Assembly (NCBI RefSeq): GCF_020520425.1
Contig: NC_079487.1
Span: 78,745,141 to 78,809,140, forward strand
DNA from: Spinacia oleracea
Taxonomy: Eukaryota > Streptophyta > Magnoliopsida > Caryophyllales > Amaranthaceae
Direction of reading: 5' to 3'
Length of the DNA stretch: 64,000 nucleotides
The translations under genes and the position numbers were made by a program. Below, in pieces: positions 21,948 through 31,826 of this stretch. The notes beneath the pieces are model-generated. The model was not told the origin of the DNA. It searched no databases and was given only the letters and a program-made list of their open reading frames with translations. How positions within the stretch are numbered: the first letter of the stretch is position 1; each line of letters begins with the position of its first letter.

Positions 21948-22256
21948 CTCAACAATATGAAAAGCATGTAGCCTCAATAATAAAAAGGGAATCACCTTGA
22001 TTACGTGCATCAATAAATTAATATTTTAATCTCATAAGATCCAATAAGTGTAGCGCACTATTACATAAAGCATCTCAAGGAAGAAATAATTACAAGGAAA
22101 ATCTACCGGTGGCCTTCGCCTGGTCAGACCGGGGAGCCAACCGATAGGGCGCATGCACAAACACAAAACAACAAGTATGATCGCTCGATCGGGCGATTTA
22201 ATCAATCCAGTTTTCATGGTTCTCGCGTCCGGTCGGGCCACTTCGCCCAGTATTAC
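21948..22256. other. Unassigned spacer
   Basis: About 300 bases between the LINE poly-A and the young gypsy element, with GC-rich patches around ACCGGTGGCCTTCGCC and CGATCGGGCGA. No gene or element recognised. Confidence 0.4.
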
Positions 22257-25097
22257 TGTAATACCCCGAATTTTTAAAACTCGATTAATTAGGCTTAATT
22301 ATTTTTATTAAGCTTAAAATCGTTTTAAATCCTAATTTCGAACTCTATTTTAATTAATGAAGTTTTATTTCTCTTGAAATTATAAGATTGTTACACGATT
22401 TACTTTTCGGATTTTATAATTTAATTTTAATATTTACGAGCTTAAACTATTTTTTTTAATATTAGTTATTTTGTAATTTATTTCGACTTTTTAATAATTT
22501 CAAAACTTTCTTATTTTATTCTAAAATTTAATTTATTTTTCGTTAACAATGTTTCTTATAAATTTCAAAACTTGATTTTTAATTAAACATTTCTATGCCA
22601 AATAATTTTCTAAGATAGCACTAATTTTCTGAATTTTTGCCTAAGTAATTGAAATTACGAAAATGCCCTTTCAATGCCAAAATGCCAATTTTCTTCTTCT
22701 CTCTACTCTCCACGTACAAAGCAAGAGTGAAGAAATTTCTTCATTCCTCTCCTTCCCTCAATTCAGTCTTGGTTCATTTGCCTTGTTCCCCAAGGATTTC
22801 AACTTCTCTCTCACTTTACCTATCATTATAATCAGCCAATTTCTTTCAATTTTCTCAAAAAAAAATCAAAATCAGCTATCAAAACCGATTAACACTTCCC
22901 ATTTGCTTCCCTTCTTTGTTCGAACAACCACCACCAAAGCTTCCTTCCTTCTTCCTTTCACGGCACCACCGTGCTGCAACCACCATCACTTCCGAGCCAC
23001 CACAGCACCAGAACCACCACCGCACCACCATACCTCCCCTGCTTCACGGTCACCCACCTCCCCTACCTCTCTCTTTCTTTGCCCCTTGCTGTACCACCGA
23101 CGCCACACCACCACACTCCAACCACCTTCACCAATATCCGCCCCAAACCCCGGCGAGCCGCTGCCCAGAACCACTCACTTCCTCCCTCAAGATCCCCGGT
23201 CTCCTCCTCGGTTCGCACCCCCTCCCCTGTTTTCTCCCCTGTTCGTGTCTTTCCCTCCTCCCCTCGTGCTCTTCCGCCGCAAACCACCACCACCGTCGCC
23301 TTAGACGACGCAATCCGACAACGCCGAGCCCTTAGCCGCCCTGCTCCCTCCTCTCCTTCCTCCCCGTGCCCTTCTCTGTTTCGCCCCCCCTGCTCCGTGT
23401 TTCCATTCTCAGGAAACCAAAAATCAGATTTCAAAGTGAAATCTTGATTTTTCTTTCCTCAAACCCAATTATAAAAAGTTGGGCCATTTTAGTTGGGATT
23501 TTGGGTGAGTTAAAATTTAATGGTTGATTTCAGATTTTTAATTTAGTCATATTGATGTTTTAATATTTTCTTTTTATGATATGATTATTCACTAATAAAT
23601 CATCATTACTTTTCAGGTTTGATTATCGATTTACTAAAGTAAATTACTAGCTTTATTTTACAAAAATGGAATTTTAAATAATATTCATGAAAAACGATTT
23701 ATGAATAAATAAGTATGTTTTGATTGAAAGTCCGATTAATAAAAATATTTTCGTTAAATTTCGGAATTATATTTTATTAAAATTCGTTATTTACAAATTC
23801 GTTACTTATAAAATTTATGATTTATAAAATATTGATTTTAGAATTATATATCAATTTAATACTAAATTCAATAACTTAATATTTTGAAAGAATTCAGACT
23901 CGGAGCTCAGGAAGAACGAACCAACGAAAAGGCTTAGCAAATCATGGAATTGAGGTAACGGTTATTGCTAGTACCCGCAATCCCTTCGAAATGTATTTAT
24001 GAATAATGTTATGAATGATTGATGTTTTATAATGATGTTTTATGATTTGCGGGATTACAAGTATGATTTGATTGAATTGTTTTACGATAATGCAGCTTTA
24101 TGCAAAGTACTGATTTAATGAATTATTATTCCTGAAAGAATGATTTTATGAAATAAAGAGATTTATTATTCCTGAAAGAATGATTTTATGAAATAACGAG
24201 ATTTAATGATTTTATTGAACTATCCTGATTGAATGAGATGTTCCTGATTAATGTTCAACTAAAAGAAATGTAAACATGATAAATGAAAGTGTAAGAACTG
24301 GTCAAGTTCCTCTGATATGGAACCAAGGTTCCCCCTGATACGAAGCACTGGCTTCCCCTGATTTGGAACCAAGGTTCCCCTTGATAAGAAGCACTGGCTT
24401 CCCCTGATATGGAACCAAGGTTCCCCCTGATAAGAAGCACTGGCTTCCCCTGTTATGGAGCAATGGCTCCCCCTGTTATGAAGCACTGGCTTCCCCTGTT
24501 CGTAGGAGACGTCCTACCATGTTTTCCTGTAAAGTCCTGACGACCAGAATAATATTGATAAAAGGAAAAACGTTAATGAAATGATGTTCCTGAAATGATA
24601 TTCCTGAAATAATGTTCCTGAAATTCCTGAAATGATATTATTGAAAATGATGTTTCGAGATGATGTTTTTGAAATAATGATTTATTAAATGTTTTACTAT
24701 ATTCTATTCTCCTTGTTTATTAAATAAAATGAATTGAAATGATGTTACGATGCTAGGGTAACTCGTTACTAAGTCTTCGGCTCACCGTTTTGTCTTCCGT
24801 TTTAGGTACTGATGGGGACACCGGAAACGAGTAGTGGCGAGGATTTTCACTATAGCTATGTTCACCTAAGTTATTGTTAAGTTGTAACAAGTTTCAGTAA
24901 AGATTCGAGATTAAGTTACGTACTTGATTAAGGAATTAAAAAGGATTATTATGTAAATTTCGGAGTTTAATAGCTTATGATTGATGGTTGCCTTATAATT
25001 TCCAAGAGGGGGTTACGGCAGGTAATGTCCCGATGAATTAGGTTAATTCCGCTGCTAATTATGCTTTAATAATTGAATTAGAGGTTGGGGTGTTACA
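22257..25097 (+). repeat. 5' LTR of gag-only gypsy element
   Basis: 2841 bp, TG...CA. It includes a C/T-rich leader-like stretch (22680-23450) that yields spurious Pro/His/Thr/Ser-rich frames, a short tandem pair (ATTCCTGAAAGAATGATTTT near 24130 and 24170), the hairpin array (24319-24517), and a 3' part with the GGTGTTACA end. Confidence 0.92.
24319..24517. repeat. Array of nine short perfect hairpins in the 5' LTR
   Basis: Consecutive inverted repeats GGAACC-AA-GGTTCC and GAAGC-ACTG-GCTTC alternate three times, then GGAGC-AATG-GCTCC, GAAGC-ACTG-GCTTC and GTAGGA-GACG-TCCTAC. Each is separated by about 9-10 bases of the form CCCCTGATAT. All arms are fully complementary. Confidence 0.92.
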
Positions 25098-25098
25098 G

Positions 25099-25115
25099 TT
25101 TGGTATTCAGAGCCA
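25099..25115 (+). other. Primer-binding site of gag-only element
   Basis: TTTGGTATTCAGAGCC directly follows the 5' LTR. It matches the initiator-tRNA-Met complement TGGTATCAGAGC with one extra T. Confidence 0.75.
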
Positions 25116-25323
25116 AGGTTCTGGACCCTAAGTGCTAAACCTTACGGGTTTCGTGCGTAGTAGAATTCAATAGGCTTTAAGCAAAGAGTTTTAAAGAATA
25201 AGTTAAAAAGAAAATGTTAAAATCATGTTAAGTTAAAATAAAATGAGTGTGAGTGTAGGAACGGGCAGAAAAGGGATTATTTTCCTGTTATCTATGTGTT
25301 CCTGATCAAGTATATTATGCAGA

Positions 25324-26487
25324 ATGTCGACTATCGAGGTGACCAACGATATTAACGATGGAGCGCACAACGAGCACAACGTCCATGTCAACGATGACAC
25401 TATCTACGAGGATGTTGCCCATGATGATCCCTATGACGAACAACCTATCGAAGATCACAAAGAAAGGATGGAACGATTAGAAACCGTTAGCACGATGTTA
25501 GCTGAATTAATCAAAGATTCTCAGAAACAGAAATCGACGAATGCGAACGAAAATGCGTCAATGTTCAAGAAGTTTTCATCCCTAAACCCACCATCTTACG
25601 ATGGCAAGCCCGACCCTGTAGAATTCGAGGATTGGATTAATCGCATAGATCAGTTGTTTGAAACCTTGCAATGTCCTAAGGAATGGAGAGTCGATTTCGC
25701 CGTGTTTTACTTAACGGGTCAAGCAAGTTTATGGTGGAAAGTTAATAAGGAAAGGAAGAATGAGCCTAGATTTGGTTGGACCAAACTGCAAAAGTTACTA
25801 AGGGATAAGTTTTATCCACCATCCCTGAGGAAACAAAAGGAAGACGAGTTTTTGCACTTACAACAAGGAACAATGAGTGTTATGGAATATGCAAACAAGT
25901 TCATGGAATTGTCAAGATTTGCACCGGAGCTGGTATCGACAGAACAATCTAGGATGAACCGTTTTGAGCGAGGTCTTCATTTGAAATACCAAGATAGGTT
26001 GGCAACTCAAAGGTTTACTTCCTATCAAGATATGGTTGATATTGCAGTTAATGTTGAACGAGTTGTATTACTTCGAGAAGCGCAAAATGTTGGTGATAAA
26101 AGGAAGAATGATAATCAAAACCATGGAGGAGCTAAAAGGCCAAACCAAGGAAACCATAATTATAGAAGAGACCAAGGTCATAATGATAGAGCAGCTCGTA
26201 GTGTATGGTGTGCTAAGTGTGGAAAGAGAAACCATACTGAAAGTGAATGTCGTGCAGGAACGAAGACGTGTTATCGATGTGGAGGAAAAGATCATTTTGT
26301 CAGGGACTGCCTTAAACCACCTCCCACGGATACTGTAAGAGCAACCTCGACCAATCATGAACGAAACAACAACAATTCTAGGGTTAATCATGATCCACCA
26401 CGACCACCAATATCTGGAAAATCTTACATGATGAGAGCTGATAAGGAAGAAGAAGATGACGCCAACGCTGATACTATTTCAATTTAG
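25324..26487 (+). CDS. gag: Gag protein of gypsy element
   Basis: 387 residues from the ATG at 25324. The N-terminal 80 residues are acidic and coiled-coil-like. Residues about 90-250 are the plant retrotransposon Gag domain (PF03732), with FKKFSSLNPPSYDGKPDPVE, a WW motif in GQASLWWKV, and FAPELVSTEQSRMNRFERGL. Two canonical CCHC zinc knuckles follow (CAKCGKRNHTESEC and CYRCGGKDHFVRDC, C-X2-C-X4-H-X4-C), which bind the RNA genome. It stops soon after the second knuckle, where autonomous relatives would run into protease. The frame is intact, so the product could serve packaging of its own RNA with enzymes supplied by a related element. Confidence 0.9.
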   Translation: MSTIEVTNDINDGAHNEHNVHVNDDTIYEDVAHDDPYDEQPIEDHKERMERLETVSTMLAELIKDSQKQKSTNANENASMFKKFSSLNPPSYDGKPDPVEFEDWINRIDQLFETLQCPKEWRVDFAVFYLTGQASLWWKVNKERKNEPRFGWTKLQKLLRDKFYPPSLRKQKEDEFLHLQQGTMSVMEYANKFMELSRFAPELVSTEQSRMNRFERGLHLKYQDRLATQRFTSYQDMVDIAVNVERVVLLREAQNVGDKRKNDNQNHGGAKRPNQGNHNYRRDQGHNDRAARSVWCAKCGKRNHTESECRAGTKTCYRCGGKDHFVRDCLKPPPTDTVRATSTNHERNNNNSRVNHDPPRPPISGKSYMMRADKEEEDDANADTISI

Positions 26488-28462
26488 TTCTTATGTACGT
26501 TTGAACCTAAGTTTCCCGTTTTAGATTTGAATCATGTCATAGATATTTTGTCAAGGACATGTTATGAAATGTTTAAGAACCACTGATGTCCTCAAGGAAG
26601 TAAAGTTTATGAAAGAATTAATAAAAGAATGATTTTGTGGATATGAATTGTTTTAAGGAACTTTTATGTTTATGGATTATTTAAGGTTGATTGTTAGAGT
26701 ACCGAAAGAGCATGAGTTTATATTTCATAAATGGCAAATCATCACTTAACTCAAGGTTATTAAAGGTTCAAAGCGTTTAAGGTTGATTTATGGGTTATTT
26801 TTCCGCACCCTTCATAATGATTGTTTTGTGGTTATAAGCACCTAAGCGTATTTTCAGATATGTTAAGGAAGCTAAGCTAGAATCTTAAAAAAAAAAAAAA
26901 AAAAGTTATGCAAAAATATTATGCGATCGAGACCAAACATGATTTATGGTGGAAATATGAAATTGAGGTCACACATAGAGTTATGAGGATTATACCAAAG
27001 GAAGTTATCAGGAATTAGTCTTGTCAGTGAGGTTGATGGTGTTTTTAGTCTACCTTTCCGCATCATTTATAGGGATTGTTTTTGAAAGAATGCTTGATAA
27101 TCTCCATAAAGAAAGCTAAGCGGGGAAATGTAAAGTTTGCAAAAATGTTATGTGGAAAAATATGATTTATGGTGAAAGCATGAGATTGAGTTTTGCATAT
27201 AAGTTTCAAGGATCTTACCAAAATAAGTTATCGAGAATTAGTCTGTCTATGAGGTTGATAATATCAATGAATGCTATGAAGTTCGAAAAGAATTATGAAT
27301 GATTGAGGAATGCAATGGAGTTAAGAAAAGAAATCGACGAAATGACATGTCTGTAAAACCAGGTAGTATGAACTAAGTTTCTGGAATCTAGATTGGTTCT
27401 GATAAAGGCACGTGTGATGGCTTAGAATTAACCGCCAAAACCCAAGGTTTGTCAACCTAAAATACTAAGGATAATTAGCGAAGTCATATATCTACGATGT
27501 ATTTCCTGTCACGTGAATGGACTCGAACCCCCGCAACGAACGTAGTCAACAAGTTGTGTGACGCAAAAGAAAAGATCGGAAATCGAAATCGAAACGAATC
27601 GAATAACGAAAGTCAATGACAAGATTCCCACAACAAAGAGGCCAATAGAAAATGAAAGCGAAATATCTCTAATTATTCGCCCACGAACGATATGATGTAT
27701 GAATTACTATGTTTTCTATGAATGATTATGTTATGGTCAACCATGCTCGTGTGTTAGATCAAATGATTATGAATGTTATGCTTATGTTGAATCTGAAATT
27801 TTTACATGAATTATGTCTCTATGATATGAATTATGTTTATGCTGATATGACATGATTGTACTGGTGATCTAATTGTTATACATGGATGCCGTCTCCGATG
27901 GAAGTTCTCCTGAGCTCAGAGTACGAGATTGATATAATAAATGACTTTTACAAATTATTCGAGTATTGAAATTGGTTAATAAATATTTATTTTCACTACA
28001 TATACATATATTTTCAGATTTATAATTTAATTTTCATTAAAAGTTACTATTTTCGGTAGAAAATATTTTCAAACAAGATATCACAAAGTAAAATGGGAGC
28101 CTAGTCTAAGCTAACAATTTGCCCCTTTTACGTTCTTTGCTCCTCGGTCCTATCTATAAAACAAAGTGGAGATACGAAAGATGATGGCGGAATATAATTG
28201 ACCTTAATGACGATTAAGGATCAAGATATGATTTTGCCCCTTTTGTGTTCTCTACTCTTCGGTTCTAGGTCTCGGGTTGAAGCGGAGTCCTAAAAGATGA
28301 TGGCGGAATGAAAGCTAGACATTGTCAGAATTGAAATTGTGAGATCTTGGTTTTAAAATAAAACATCATACTTTAATTCAAGCGTTTTCAATTTTCAACA
28401 AACATTTTATAAATCTAATTTTCAAGTTTCGAGGACGAAACTTTTTCTAAGGGGGTAAGAAT
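26488..28462 (+). other. Non-coding interior replacing pol
   Basis: About 2 kb with no protease, reverse transcriptase or integrase remnants that I can see. It contains diverged tandem pairs: about 230-bp units near 26760-27000 and 27000-27245 (shared TTATCGAGAATTAGTCTGTC-like text), and 115-bp units near 28110 and 28225 (shared TTTTGCCCCTTTT and AGATGATGGCGGAAT). A poly-A run of 18 lies at 26887. It ends in GTTTCGAGGACGAAAC and the polypurine tract. Confidence 0.7.
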
Positions 28463-31301
28463 GTAATACCCCGAATTTTTAAAACTCGATTAATTAGGCT
28501 TAATTATTTTTATTTAGCTTAAAATCGTTTTAAATCCTAATTTCGAACTCTATTTTAATTAACGAAGTTTTATTTCTCTTGAAATTATAAGATTGTTACA
28601 CGATTTACTTTTCGGATTTTATAATTTAATTTTTATATTTACGAGCTTAAACTATTTTTTTTTAATATTAGTTATTTTGTAATTTATTTCGACTTTTTAA
28701 TAATTTCAAAACTTTCTTATTTTATTCGAAAATTTAATTTATTTTTCGTTAACAATGTTTCTTATAAATTTCAAAACTTGATTTTTAATTAAACATTTCT
28801 ATCCCAAATAATTTTCTAAGATAGCACTAATTTTCTGAATTTTTGCCTAAGTAATTGAAATTACGAAAATGCCCTTTCAATGACAAAATGCCATTTTTCT
28901 TCTTCTCTCTACTCTCCACGTACAAAGCAAGAGTGAAGAAATTTCTTCATTCCTCTCCTTCCCTCAATTCAGTCTTGATTCATTTGCCTTGTTCCCCAAG
29001 GATTTCAACTTCTCACTCACTCTACCTATCATTATAATCAGCCAATTTCTTTCAATTTTCTCAAAAAAAATCAAAATCAGCTATCAAAACCGATTAACAC
29101 TTCCCATTTGCTTCCCTGCTTTGTTCGAACAACCACCACCAAAGCTTCCTTCCTTCTTCCTTTCACGGCACCACCGTGCTGCAACCACCATCACTTCCGA
29201 GCCACCACAGCACCAGAACCACCACCGCACCACCATACCTCCCCTGCTTCACGGTCACCCACCTCCCCTGCCTCTCTCTTTCTTTGCCCCTTGCTGTACC
29301 ACCGACGCCACACCACCACACTCCAACCACCTTCATCAATATCCGCCCCAAACCCCGGCGAGCCGCTGCCCAGAACCACTCACTTCCTCCCTCAAGATCC
29401 CCGGTCTCCTCCTCGGTTCGCACCCTCTCCCCTGTTTTCTCCCCTGTTCGTGTCTTTCCCTCCTCCCCTCGTGCTCTTCCGCCGCAAACCACCACCACCG
29501 TCGCCTTAGACGGCGCAATCCGACGACGCCGAGCCCTTAGCCGCCCTGCTCCCTCCTCTCCTTCCTCCCCGTGCCCTTCTTTGTTTCGCCCCCCCCCCCC
29601 CCCTACTTCGTGTTTCCATTCTCAGGAAACCAAAAATCAGATTTCAAAGTGAAATCTTGATTTTTCTTTCCTCAAACCCAATTCTAAAAAGTTGGGCCAT
29701 TTTAGTTGGGCTTTTGGGTGAGTTAAAATTTAATGGTTGATTTCAGATTTTTAATTTAGTCATATTGATGTTTTAATATTTTCTTTTTATGATGTGATTA
29801 TTCACTAATAAATCATTATTACTTTTCAGGTTTGATTATCGATTTTACTAAAGTAAATTACTAGCTTTATTTTACAAAAATGGAATTTTAAATAATATTC
29901 ATGAAAAAGGATTTATGAATAAATAAGCATGTTTTGATTGAAAGTCCGATTAATAAAAATATTTTCGTTAAATTTCGGAATTATATTTTATTAAAATTCG
30001 TTATTTACAAATTCGTTACTTATAAAATTTATGATTTATAAAATATTGATTTTAGAATTATATATCGATTTAATACTAAATTCAATAACTTAATATTTTG
30101 AAAGAATTCGGACTCGGAGCTCAGGAATAACGAACCAACGAAAAGGCTTAGCAAATCGTGGAATTGAGGTAACGGTTATTGCTAGTACCCGCAATCCCTT
30201 CGAAATGTATTTATGAATAATGTTATGAATGATTGATGTTTTATAATGATGTTTTATGATTTGCGGGATTACAAGTATGATTTGATTGAATTGTTTTACG
30301 ATAATGCAGCTTTATGCAAAGTACTGATTTAATGAATTATTATTCCTGAAAGAATGATTTTATGAAATAACGAGATTTATTATTCCTGAAAGAATGATTT
30401 TATGAAATAACGAGATTTAATGATTTTATTGAACTATCCTGATTGAATGAGATGTTCCTGATTAATGTTCAACTAAAAGAAATGTAAACATGATAAATGA
30501 AAGTGTAAGAACTGGTCAAGTTCCTCTGATATGGAACCAAGGTTCCCCCTGATACGAAGCACTGGCTTCCCCTGATATGGAACCAAGGTTCCCCTTGATA
30601 AGAAGCACTGGCTTCCCCTGATATGGAACCAAGGTTCCCCCTGATAAGAAGCACTGGCTTCCCCTGTTATGGAGCAATGGCTCCCCCTGTTATGAAGCAC
30701 TGGCTTCCCCTGTTCGTAGCAGACGTCCTACCATGTTTTCCTGTAAAGTCCCGACGACCAGAATAATATTGATAAAAGGAAAACGTTAATGAAATGATGT
30801 TCCTGAAATGATATTCCTAAAATAATGTTCCTGAAATTCCTGAAATGATATTATTGAAAATGATGTTTCGAGATGATGCTTTTGAAATAATGATTTATTA
30901 AATGTTTTACTATATTCTATTCTCCTTGTTTATTAAATAAAATGAATTGAAATGATGTTACGATGCTAGGGTAACTCGTTACTGAGTTTTCGGCTCACCG
31001 TTTTGTCTTCCGTTTTAGGTACTGCTGGGGACCACGGAAACGAGTAGTGGCGAGGATTTTCACTATAGCTATGTTCACCTAAGTTATTGTTAAGTTGTAA
31101 CAAGTTTCAGTAAAGATTCGAGATTAAGTTACGTACTTGATTAAGGAATTAAAAAGGATTATTATGTTAATTTCGGAGTTTAATAGCTTATGATTGATGG
31201 TTGCCTTATAATTCCCAAGAGGGGGTTACGGCAGGTAATGTCCCGACCGAATTAGGTTAATTCCGCTGCTAATTATGCTTTAATAATTGAATTAGAGGTT
31301 G
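28463..31301 (+). repeat. 3' LTR of gag-only gypsy element, 3' end missing
   Basis: Near-identical to the left LTR with scattered substitutions, a C-run expansion near 29590, and the hairpin array at 30533-30731. It ends abruptly before the GGGGTGTTACA terminus. Confidence 0.9.
30533..30731. repeat. Hairpin array in the 3' LTR
   Basis: Same nine-hairpin array as in the 5' LTR. Eight hairpins are perfect; the last has one mismatch (GTAGCA against TCCTAC). Confidence 0.9.
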
Positions 31302-31826
31302 ACAAGGCACAACCCTTTAGCTTTACTCCCAACAGAACTAGGGATGTTAGAGGGCGGGTTTCGTTTGAGACCCGCCCCAAGTAAGCGGAGTTTGGGAAAG
31401 GTTTGACGAGTTATAGTGATGTGCACGTGGCGGATATAGGCGCGGGTATGAGATGAGGTAGATACTCAGATGGTGGGAGAAATGATGTATTTTAGTTTGT
31501 TCCTATTGGAGCGGGGATGAATGTGATATTATAACCATTATGATTCATGAGTGGTGGGGCGGAGATGGGATGAGATTTGTTAAGTGGGTATGGCCTGGGT
31601 GTGGTTCCTGTAACCTGTCATATTGATTATTGAACCCGGTTCATAGTTACACTATCGTAAACTGGGTTTCGAATCTGGTTACTCGTGGAACACTAGAGCA
31701 CGATTCCATTTATGATAGTCAACGCCAACTCTGACTCGAGATGAGTTGAGAAATCGAGATCAAACATTCCAACACCGAACACACTCTCTCGGCCTGAGAT
31801 TGCCAAGTGAAACACCACCAAAAACA
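31302..31826 (+). promoter_or_regulatory. Upstream region of the membrane-protein gene
   Basis: Unique-looking sequence between the truncated LTR and the start codon. A stem GGGCGGGTTTC...GAGACCCGCCC lies near 31352-31378. The last 80 bases before the ATG are probably 5' UTR. No certain TATA box. Confidence 0.45.

Larger units (their letters stand above)
22257..31301 (+). mobile_element. Gag-only Ty3/gypsy element (TR-GAG type), young
   Basis: Two 2.84-kb LTRs (22257-25097, 28463-31301) begin TGTAATACCCCGAATTTT. The left one ends GGGGTGTTACA, followed by a primer-binding site. By eye the LTRs differ at only about 1 percent. The 3.4-kb interior has a 387-residue Gag and nothing of protease, reverse transcriptase or integrase. 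A purine tract AAGGGGGTAAGAA precedes the right LTR after GTTTCGAGGACGAAAC, a context usual in plant Tekay/Del-like gypsy elements. The right LTR lacks its last ten or so bases (it breaks at GAGGTTG, 31301), so the right target duplication cannot be read; the left flank is ATTAC. Confidence 0.9.

Noticed and set aside
22649-23447. Several overlapping Pro/His/Thr/Ser-rich open frames, repeated at 28855-29652
   Set aside because: All lie in the C/T-rich part of the two gypsy LTRs; similar frames open on both strands, no domain, and they differ between LTR copies by frame-breaking changes.
26036-26391. Frames overlapping the Gag on both strands
   Set aside because: Shadows of the intact Gag frame with its zinc knuckles.
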